DNA from: Candidatus Flexifilum breve
GTDB taxonomy: Bacteria; Chloroflexota; Anaerolineae; Aggregatilineales; Phototrophicaceae
Length of the DNA: 64,000 bases
Reading direction: 5' to 3'
Assembly (NCBI GenBank): GCA_016717205.1
Contig: JADKGC010000001.1
Coordinates: forward strand, 434,001-498,000
Shown here: positions 52,760-59,640 of the stretch, piece by piece
Numbering within the stretch: the stretch's first letter is position 1
Layout of the letters: each line of letters starts with the position of its first letter
Made by a program: the position numbers and the translations under genes
Notes under the pieces: generated by a model
What the model saw: only the letters and a program-made list of their open reading frames with translations
Databases searched by the model: none
What the model was told of the DNA's origin: nothing

Positions 52760-53833
52760 TCATATGCTTTCGATGCCGTGCACGTGAATCGATTGCGCCT
52801 CCTTTGGCTCGTGTTCCAGTTCTCGAAACCGCAAACGCAGCACAATATCCTGCGGGTAATTGCCGAACTGCCGCCCGAAGATATTGAGTCCGCCAATCCG
52901 TTGGGCATCTTCTTTGATGCCAATCCGCACCGAGATGAATTCCGCCTGAGCAATAGCCAATTGATCGAGTGTAACATCCGCGGCTTGCACGCCGTCGAGG
53001 TAGGCGCCCGTCCCGGTGACTTTCCACAGTTTGAGGAGTCCATACTGGGAGTAGCGCCGTTCCCACCACGACGGTGTGAGCTGACCCGCTTCCTCGCCGA
53101 AGTCGCCGGGGCTCGTCCATGTGCCGACTTCCACCCTATTCACCCAAACCGTGATATCGGAGCGCCAATCCACTTTGTGCAGCGGGGCTTCGGAGCACAT
53201 TTCCAGGCTGATTTGCAGACTTTCGAGCAGCGCGCCCGGCGGAAGGCGATTGGGGAAGCGGTACTCGACGTACCCGGCACGGAACCACAGTAACTGCGCC
53301 TGAAAGCGCTCCGGATCATAGAAAGCGCTGGGGTCATCGAACCGACCAATGAGGCCTGTCCCGCTGGCGAGGCCGCACGTGGGCGTCACCCGGCAGTCGA
53401 CGTACGCGCCCACGGGCATCGCCACGTCGATGGTGGTTTCCGCCACGGGTTCGACCATCGGCAGCGCGAGCGCGATCTGGTCATAGAGGCGATAGCAAAT
53501 CTTCTGCAGCCCATGACTGGCCGGTTTGAGTTCGGTGCGAATCAGCCCGGCTTTTTCCAGCAGATTGATGTGCATGGTGGCAGTGGACGCGGGCAGGCGG
53601 AGCGCATCGGCGATCTCGTTGACGCTGGAGCTGCGCCCGGCCAGATGGCGCAGGATTTCCAGACGCTTGTCCGAGGCTAGACTTTTGAGCAGTTGCCCAA
53701 CTTCACGCGAGTTGCGGCGCAAATCGATGACGAGCGCGCGTACAGCCGGTTGTACATCCGGTACCATCGCGGTGAACCACTCTACTCGCATTGCCAGTAG
53801 TTTTTTCTGTTTCATTGACTGAAACAGCCGCAT
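52760..53833 (-). CDS. ArsR-like HTH regulator with long C-terminal domain
   Basis: 357 residues from the ATG at 53833; the ATG at 53815 is an alternative. A winged helix-turn-helix near 50-110 (LASDKRLEILRHLAGRSSSV, LRLPASTATMHINLLEKAGL) is ArsR-like. The other ~240 residues form a beta-rich domain (WFRAGYVEYRFPNRLP, WRSDITVWVNRVEVGTW, DIVLRLRFRELEHE) that I do not recognise from classical metal-sensing ArsR proteins but know from ArsR-like regulators next to sugar operons. It heads the operon and likely senses a carbohydrate. Confidence 0.88.
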   Translation of the reverse strand: MRLFQSMKQKKLLAMRVEWFTAMVPDVQPAVRALVIDLRRNSREVGQLLKSLASDKRLEILRHLAGRSSSVNEIADALRLPASTATMHINLLEKAGLIRTELKPASHGLQKICYRLYDQIALALPMVEPVAETTIDVAMPVGAYVDCRVTPTCGLASGTGLIGRFDDPSAFYDPERFQAQLLWFRAGYVEYRFPNRLPPGALLESLQISLEMCSEAPLHKVDWRSDITVWVNRVEVGTWTSPGDFGEEAGQLTPSWWERRYSQYGLLKLWKVTGTGAYLDGVQAADVTLDQLAIAQAEFISVRIGIKEDAQRIGGLNIFGRQFGNYPQDIVLRLRFRELEHEPKEAQSIHVHGIESI

Positions 53834-53864
53834 TGCGCCCGGCGGAGGATGTCGATTTCGGCCA

Positions 53865-53885
53865 ATACAACAGGTTCTGCTGTAT
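53865..53885. promoter_or_regulatory. Candidate operator of the ArsR-like regulator
   Basis: Inverted repeat ATACAACAG-GTT-CTGCTGTAT, 8 of 9 positions paired, lying just downstream of the minus-strand promoter in the 5' untranslated region. Well placed for autoregulation. Confidence 0.6.
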
Positions 53886-53902
53886 CGATCCAGTTTTCTT
53901 GC

Positions 53903-53930
53903 ATTATACCTGTCTTAATTTCAATGTCAA
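53903..53930 (-). promoter_or_regulatory. Sigma-70 promoter of the GH43/CUT1 operon
   Basis: On the minus strand TTGACA (53930-53925), 16-base spacer, TATAAT (53908-53903): a full-consensus pair of boxes, about 70 bases from the ATG at 53833. Confidence 0.8.
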
Positions 53931-54341
53931 TAAATCGCAACAGCTAGCTCAGGTTTGTTGCTCCAGTTATGGTCATGCGATCCGGCGGGGTTTCATGGAC
54001 GAACTACGGCTTCCGTTCACCCTGACCAATTGGTACTTCCCGTATGGAAGGTCAACGGCCGAACGGACTGTTTACTTCTGAGGCAATTTAGGTTACACTT
54101 CATATTGCAGAGAAGTATCCCGCTGGCGTTGTATTGCAAACACGTTGATTTCGTTTCTCTGACTCAGGTTTGATGCCTCTGGCGTGATACTGTGCACCGG
54201 TACAGTTTTCCCCATCCATCGAACACAGCCCAGGACCTCAATTACCGCACCCCGTTGGTGAGCAGTCACATCTATCGGAACTGCTGACTGGTACGTCTGG
54301 TGAAAACACGAGTTGTTCAACCGACAAGAAAGTGTAACCCC
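53931..54341. other. Gene-free interval upstream of the small-gene patch
   Basis: About 410 bases between the minus-strand promoter of the ArsR-like operon and the first small plus-strand gene. It is less GC-rich than its surroundings. I see no convincing coding region, RNA gene or long repeat. Confidence 0.4.
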
Positions 54342-54620
54342 ATGCCTGTGATGGATATGACTGTGCAAAAACATTTTAAACTGGACGTGATTGACGATTT
54401 GCCGTCGTCGACGATTACCCTGCGCGGGACGCAGCGCTGGCTGGTCTGCTGCCCGTTGTGCGGCTGTACCCATGATGTCAGCGCGGCGGACGAGACCCAG
54501 CCTTACACCCCTTACTGCCAGTCATTGCCTGCCGTGTTCCGCGCGGTTCAGGTGGCGTGGCAGAAGCTGCATCCGGAAGTGGCCAAATACAAAACGCTGC
54601 GCCTGGTGAAGCCGCACTAA
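54342..54620 (+). CDS. Small hypothetical protein with a cysteine cluster
   Basis: 92 residues from the ATG at 54342; an in-frame GTG/ATG further up (54300) is possible. A central CCPLCGC followed by a later Cys (PYCQ) could bind zinc. The rest is basic and helical at the C-terminus (VAWQKLHPEVAKYKTLRLVK). First of four small same-strand genes. No family recognised. Confidence 0.5.
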   Translation: MPVMDMTVQKHFKLDVIDDLPSSTITLRGTQRWLVCCPLCGCTHDVSAADETQPYTPYCQSLPAVFRAVQVAWQKLHPEVAKYKTLRLVKPH

Positions 54621-54663
54621 CGTGCCCGCCAGCGAGCCAAGCCAGTCAAGAGGAGCAGCGGAC

Positions 54664-54915
54664 GTGTCCGGTTTCGAAATCACGTGTGTGAATAAAGACC
54701 AACGGGGGCAAATCATCCGGCTGGGCGGGGTCGGTTGGACGCTGACACCCCGTGAGGCTGTCGTCAAAGTAATCAGCCAGCAGCTCCGGCTGTATGTGCG
54801 CGTGGAAAACCACCTGTTCGATGTCGGCGTGCGCGGTGAAGGCTTTGCCGCCTACCTCGTCATTGAACCGGAAGGCTTGGCGCTGGCCGGTGTCGCCGAA
54901 GTACCCAGTTGTTAG
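54664..54915 (+). CDS. Small hypothetical protein, DUF3892-like
   Basis: 83 residues from a GTG at 54664, chosen because GAGGAG lies 8 bases upstream; another GTG at 54622 is possible. The pattern FEITCVNKDQRGQIIRLGG, WTLTPREAVVKVI and LYVRVENHLFDVGV recalls DUF3892 domains, small beta-rich proteins of unknown role often found in mobile or accessory regions. Confidence 0.55.
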   Translation: MSGFEITCVNKDQRGQIIRLGGVGWTLTPREAVVKVISQQLRLYVRVENHLFDVGVRGEGFAAYLVIEPEGLALAGVAEVPSC

Positions 54916-55170
54916 TCGAACCGTAGGTTGGGTGCTGAGCAGCGCCACTCTGCGGTGCCTGCCGCGACTTTACAGGCGGCGAGATTATGAGTACAATTAC
55001 TTACCAGTACGAATGTCCACTGATGGTCACATCACAGATTTCAGCAGATTTGGTGACACTTGCTGAAGAGCCGCTAATGCCTGAGCGGTTGTTCAGGTCT
55101 TCCCCGTTCATCAAATAGCACCCCACAGGTTTGCTCTCGACTCACAGTGCCGTGGCAAAGGCGTGCCCCA

Positions 55171-55404
55171 ATGGAAACTAGCCAACCCCTCTCCTACCTT
55201 GAATGGGTTGCATTATCTGTGCTCTACCAGCATCGTGACCGCACCTCCAGCCCCGTTCGGTATGTGGGTTTGCTGGCGACGGTCAAACGGCTCATCGAGC
55301 ATCAGCCGCCGCTCGCCGCGTGGATCGGGAAACCTGCTGACAATCAGATCCACATCACAACCGCAGGCATCGCTGCGTATCAAGCCGCCCATGAGGACGC
55401 TTAG
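55171..55404 (+). CDS. Small hypothetical protein
   Basis: 77 residues from the ATG at 55171. Helical with a possible winged-helix outline (LEWVALSVLYQHRDRTSSPV, LATVKRLIEHQPPLAAWIG, IHITTAGIAAYQA). It may be DNA-binding, but no family is recognised. It precedes the next small gene by 22 bases. Confidence 0.5.
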   Translation: METSQPLSYLEWVALSVLYQHRDRTSSPVRYVGLLATVKRLIEHQPPLAAWIGKPADNQIHITTAGIAAYQAAHEDA

Positions 55405-55426
55405 CTGCTGAACCAAGGAATTCAAG

Positions 55427-55630
55427 ATGGAAAGCCTTAACGAACTGCCCCCCAAGAAACTGCAAGAGTTGGAACTGCTCACCAGTCAACTCCTCAACGC
55501 CATGAAACGAACCGGGCTCGAACGTGAGACCGTCTATGCCGACCTCACCCAACTGCACAGCGAATTGGGTCGCATTCGTCGCGAGCGGTTTGACAGCGAC
55601 AACCCGAACTTCACCCAGCACAGCGCATGA
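55427..55630 (+). CDS. Small helical hypothetical protein
   Basis: 67 residues with a good ribosome-binding site (AAGGAATTCAAG). Strongly charged and predicted helical or coiled-coil (LQELELLTSQLLNAMKRTGL, LTQLHSELGRIRRERF). It follows the previous small gene closely, so the two are probably co-transcribed. Function unknown. Confidence 0.55.
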   Translation: MESLNELPPKKLQELELLTSQLLNAMKRTGLERETVYADLTQLHSELGRIRRERFDSDNPNFTQHSA

Positions 55631-55782
55631 CTCAGCGGCAGGTGCGCCGCCCTGCCTACATAGCCCCAATGAGCGCTGTCAGCTCATTGCGAGCAGATCT
55701 TTCTCCGCGGACACGGTTGGAGCATTGAAGCAACCGTGTCCGCGCTTCGATTTTCAGCGTGGATGCTCGCGCAGCCCCGCGA

Positions 55783-57060
55783 CTAGCTCCACAACCGATC
55801 ATGCGAGCGTTCGTCATCCCAATCCGTGGACGCTTCAAAATAGCCGCCGCGCCGCGCCGTATCGATGCAGTCCTGCAGTGCCGCTTCCTGTACATCAGTG
55901 AAGCCCAAACCCGGTGTTTCGGGCACACGCGCATAGCCATCCTGAATTAAAGGCGCGGTGATGCCGGAGATCAGGTTATCCCACCAGTCAATGTCGACCG
56001 AATGATTCTCCAGCACGTAGAAGTTTTCGGTCGCCGCGGCGCAGTGGATATTGGCGAGAAATGATACGGGTGACCCGGCAAAGTGCATCGCCATCGCCAC
56101 GCCGTGCTCCTGCGCCAAATCCCCGATTTTCTTGGTCTCCAGCAGACCGCCCGCCGTCGCGAGATCCGGGTGAATGACGGAGACGCCATGCGCTTCGAGC
56201 AGCGGTCGGAAGCCCTCTTTCAGATAAATATCCTCACCCGTGCACAGCGGCGTGGTCACGGACTGCGCCAACCGCACCCATTGATCGGTGAGCTGCCACG
56301 GAATGACATCTTCGTACCATGCCAGTGTGAAGCGGTCGAGCGCGCGTCCCAGGCGGATAGCGCTTTCTACCGTGAGATGCCCAAAATGATCTGCCGCCAG
56401 CGGAATCTCATAGCCAATAATCTCCCGGACCTGCCGCACGTACTCCACGAGGTATTCGATCCCCAACTGCGTGACCTGAATGCCGGTGAACGGGTGCATG
56501 ATGGTCGTGCTGTCGAGCATCTCCGGCGGCGCGCTCAACGCGCCGGGCACGTCGCGCAGCAGACCAATGCCCACATCCATCTTCAGAAACTTGAAACCAC
56601 GATCCATGCGCCGCTTGAGCCGTTCCCCCATCTGCCGACCATCCGGCGACGAGTCGGTATCGCAGTAGCACAGCACCTGACTGCGGAACTTACCGCCGAG
56701 GAGTTGATACGCCGGAACGTTGTAGGCTTTGCCCGCCAGATCGAACAGCGCCATTTCGATGCCGGACACGCCCCCACCCTGCCGACCGTGATGCCCGAAC
56801 TGCTTGATCTTGCGGAAAATCTTGTCGATGTTGCACGGATTTTCGCCGATGAGGCGGCTCTTGAGCATCAGAGCGTAAGTGGGGCTGGCCCAGTCGCGCA
56901 CTTCGCCGTAACCGCTGATGCCCTGATTGGTATCCAGACGAATCAGGGAACAGTCCATCGGCAAGCCGCGTAGGTGACACACGCGCATATCGGTGATTTT
57001 GAGTTCGCTCGGACGCGAATAAGTATTGACCTGACTTTCCAAAGGCCGCTGATCTTCCAC
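55783..57060 (-). CDS. Enolase-superfamily sugar-acid dehydratase (mandelate racemase/galactonate dehydratase-like)
   Basis: 425 residues from a GTG at 57060 (AGAGGGA 7 bases upstream). Capping domain plus modified TIM barrel. Likely metal ligands are Asp224 (LAADHFGH), Glu250 (WYEDVIP) and Glu276 (CTGEDIY). Acid/base candidates are Lys160 in FLKMDVG, His225 and His326 in AMAMHFAGS. Such enzymes dehydrate aldonates or aldarates to 2-keto-3-deoxy acids. It is divergent from the GntR gene and likely belongs to the same regulon. Confidence 0.88.
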   Translation of the reverse strand: MEDQRPLESQVNTYSRPSELKITDMRVCHLRGLPMDCSLIRLDTNQGISGYGEVRDWASPTYALMLKSRLIGENPCNIDKIFRKIKQFGHHGRQGGGVSGIEMALFDLAGKAYNVPAYQLLGGKFRSQVLCYCDTDSSPDGRQMGERLKRRMDRGFKFLKMDVGIGLLRDVPGALSAPPEMLDSTTIMHPFTGIQVTQLGIEYLVEYVRQVREIIGYEIPLAADHFGHLTVESAIRLGRALDRFTLAWYEDVIPWQLTDQWVRLAQSVTTPLCTGEDIYLKEGFRPLLEAHGVSVIHPDLATAGGLLETKKIGDLAQEHGVAMAMHFAGSPVSFLANIHCAAATENFYVLENHSVDIDWWDNLISGITAPLIQDGYARVPETPGLGFTDVQEAALQDCIDTARRGGYFEASTDWDDERSHDRLWS

Positions 57061-57151
57061 AATCTATCCCTCTAACTAAGGCGCACAGCCGCGCATGGTT
57101 AGCGCGGCTCAACGCCACACTATTGGTGTATAGGATAACGCGATTCAAAAG

Positions 57152-57196
57152 TTGACAACCATCCAAATCTCTTTACAATGATTGATTATTAATAAT
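57152..57196 (+). promoter_or_regulatory. Promoter of the GntR gene with adjacent palindrome
   Basis: TTGACA (57152-57157), 16-base spacer, TACAAT (57174-57179). Directly downstream, 57185-57196 is the perfect palindrome ATTATTAATAAT, a possible binding site for the GntR protein near its own transcription start. The divergent dehydratase promoter must also lie in this 150-base interval. Confidence 0.7.
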
Positions 57197-57210
57197 GGAT
57201 TCAAAAACAC

Positions 57211-57873
57211 GTGAATCAGATGCACTTCCAACGACGCGAGATTCGGTTGACATCCCTTGCCGATCAAGTGTACGAACACTTGCGGCTGGCCATCATCTCA
57301 GCAGAACTGCCGCCCGCCGAGAAGCTGATCGAGCTAGACATAGCCCGGCAGATGAACACCAGCCAAGGCCCAGTGCGCGAAGCCTTGCAGCGGCTGGAAC
57401 ATGACGGTCTGGTCGAACGCAAAGCGCGCAGCGCGACCTATGTGACCAGTATTCCCTTTGACGAGATGTACGAGCTCTCGGTCGTGCGCACCCACATCGA
57501 AATGTTCGCGGTGCGCCGCGTCGCCCAGAAGATCACGCCGGAGCAATGCGACACGCTCGCCGAGCTGATTGGCAAAATGCAGGCCGCCGGGAGCGCCAAC
57601 GATCTACTGAGCCTGTCCGAGTTCGACATGGAGTTTCACCGCTCCATCGTCGAATGGTCCGACAATCGCTCATTGCTGCAAGTGTGGAATCCGCTGTCGA
57701 ACCAGATTCAGCGGTTTATCGTGCAGTCGCACCCGCTCTACTCGCCGGATTACGTCGAGGTCGCGACCCGGCATCAGCCGATTGTCGATGCCTTGCGCGA
57801 GCATGACACCGAACGGGCCGCGTGCGCGGTCTACGACCATATCATGCTCATCTGGCCGAAAATCATCCCGTAG
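57211..57873 (+). CDS. GntR-family regulator, FadR/FCD subgroup
   Basis: 220 residues from a GTG at 57211 (ATG at 57220 also possible). The N-terminal winged helix has LADQVYEHLRLAIISAELPP and the GntR recognition helix SQGPVREALQRLEHDGLV. The C-terminal FCD effector domain carries the metal-site histidines (FDMEFHRSIVEW, ATRHQPIVDALREHD). FCD regulators commonly sense sugar acids and related carboxylates, fitting the flanking dehydratases. Confidence 0.93.
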   Translation: MNQMHFQRREIRLTSLADQVYEHLRLAIISAELPPAEKLIELDIARQMNTSQGPVREALQRLEHDGLVERKARSATYVTSIPFDEMYELSVVRTHIEMFAVRRVAQKITPEQCDTLAELIGKMQAAGSANDLLSLSEFDMEFHRSIVEWSDNRSLLQVWNPLSNQIQRFIVQSHPLYSPDYVEVATRHQPIVDALREHDTERAACAVYDHIMLIWPKIIP

Positions 57874-58075
57874 ACCGGGAGGATCGCCGCCGCGGGATCG
57901 CCACGCCGCGGCTGACGAGCGCAAGCTTTTCAAGTGGCGCTTAAAAATTACGGTAGGTCCACGTGGGTGTGCTGAGCCCGCGTGCAATCGTCTTCAGGCA
58001 CAGGAAAGGGGTTAGGCCGCGGGTTGTGTCCGCCTGAACACATTGTTAATTCAATTGGTTGAGGAGAACATACTA

Positions 58076-59485
58076 ATGAGCAAAAAGAATTTGACCCGCC
58101 GCGAGTTTTTGCGTATCGCTGGCACAACGGGAGCCGCGCTTGCCGCCGCTCAAACCGGAATTCTCATGGCACAGGATGCAACCCCCACGCCCGCCCCTAC
58201 GGCGACACCGCTGCCCCTGCCCGTTGGGGCGGAAGGTACGCTGACCGTCATTCACAAAACCGAATACTTTGAAGTGGTGCAGACGATGTTCCGCGAGGGT
58301 GTCGTCAGCTTTGCCGAAGAACAGGGTATCGGCCTCGACATTTCCACGGCCAACCCGGAACTGTTCGGCGACTTCACCGCGAAGATGCTGGCGGCCGTTC
58401 AGGCGGGCAACCCGCCCGACCTCGGCTATCACGTGCTGAGCATCCCGCAGATGTACGCGCTGGATATCGTCGAAGACGTGTCCGACGTCGTCGAGGAACT
58501 GATCAGCCGCTATGGGCTGGTCGTGCCGCGGATCGCCGAGTTCAATGCCAAGATCGACGGCAAATGGTGGGCGGTGCCCTTCATGAGCGTGACTGGCGCG
58601 TGGTTCGCCCGCCGCGACGTGTTTGATGCCCACGGCATCGACGTGAATACGCTCGATACGTGGGATGCGCGGCGTGAAGCGGCGCTGGAAGTCTCCGACC
58701 CCGACAATAACCTGTGGGGCTGGGGCTTGACGGTCAACCGCAGCGGTGACGCGCACGGGTTGATCCTCTCCGTGATTCAGGGCTTCGGCGGCAGCTTCAC
58801 CGACGAAACCGGGCTACGTGTGAACTTCAACACGCCGGAAACGCTAGCGGGGGTCGAATGGCTGGCGGAAACCTACATGAGTGACCGCTTCCGCCCGATG
58901 CTCCCGCCCGGCGTGGAAAGCTGGACGGATACGAGCAACAACGAAGCGTATCTAGCGGGCACGATTGCGCTCACGATCAACCAACCGAGCGTCTATGCTA
59001 AGGCGAAGGCCGACGGCAACCCGGTCTTCGAAAATACCGCGGTTCTGCACAACCCGCTGACGATCGACGGTCGCCTGCTCGAAGCTGGCAGCGGCTGGCT
59101 CACCATTTTCAAGGGCGCGCGCAACCTCGACGCCGCGAAATCCCTCATCTACCACCTCCTCGACCCGTCGGTTTACGTTCCCATGGCGCAGAACGGCGGC
59201 GGCCTGTTCCTCCCCGCGTACGAAAATCTCTGGACGGACGATGTGCTCGGGACCGATCCGAACTTCCAAGTGTTCCGTGACATTTTGCTGAATGAGGACA
59301 TCTTCTACGGACGGTCGCATCCCGCCCCGCCCAACGCGCTCATCGACGCCATTGACGGCGCGGCGGTCACCAGCCAGATGATGGCGAACATCACCACTGG
59401 CGCGATGACCCCGGCGCAGGCCGTCGAAGACGCCCACAACCGCATCGTGCAGATCTTCGAAGAAGGCGGCGTCCCGCAGTCGTAG
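58076..59485 (+). CDS. Extracellular solute-binding protein, family 1, Tat-type signal
   Basis: 469 residues from the ATG at 58076 (GAGGAGA 8 bases upstream). The N-terminus NLTRREFLRIAGTTGAALAA is a twin-arginine signal, followed by a Thr/Pro linker (ATPTPAPTATPLPLP). The mature part has CUT1 binding-protein motifs (ANPELFGDFTAKMLAAVQAG, WWAVPFMSVTGAWFARRDVF, AGTIALTINQPS). It feeds the fused permease downstream. The substrate is probably the sugar acid handled by the two dehydratases. Confidence 0.9.
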   Translation: MSKKNLTRREFLRIAGTTGAALAAAQTGILMAQDATPTPAPTATPLPLPVGAEGTLTVIHKTEYFEVVQTMFREGVVSFAEEQGIGLDISTANPELFGDFTAKMLAAVQAGNPPDLGYHVLSIPQMYALDIVEDVSDVVEELISRYGLVVPRIAEFNAKIDGKWWAVPFMSVTGAWFARRDVFDAHGIDVNTLDTWDARREAALEVSDPDNNLWGWGLTVNRSGDAHGLILSVIQGFGGSFTDETGLRVNFNTPETLAGVEWLAETYMSDRFRPMLPPGVESWTDTSNNEAYLAGTIALTINQPSVYAKAKADGNPVFENTAVLHNPLTIDGRLLEAGSGWLTIFKGARNLDAAKSLIYHLLDPSVYVPMAQNGGGLFLPAYENLWTDDVLGTDPNFQVFRDILLNEDIFYGRSHPAPPNALIDAIDGAAVTSQMMANITTGAMTPAQAVEDAHNRIVQIFEEGGVPQS

Positions 59486-59532
59486 AGGGTGTCGAACACA
59501 CCCCTCACGCGCAGCTTTTCGCATTTCGATCA

Positions 59533-59552
59533 GGGCGGGACATGTCCCGCCC
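59533..59552. repeat. Perfect 20-bp palindrome after binding-protein gene
   Basis: GGGCGGGACATGTCCCGCCC lies 48 bases after the binding-protein stop and before the permease gene. It has the same N8-CATG-N8 architecture as the two palindromes at 8917-8979, and as RNA forms a stable hairpin. Confidence 0.7.
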
Positions 59553-59640
59553 GCTGTGATCACGAACGAAGAAGCTGGGTCAACAGCGGGTTCCAACTCC
59601 AAACGCGCCATCACAATGGCACAAGCGAAAGAGAAAGCCA

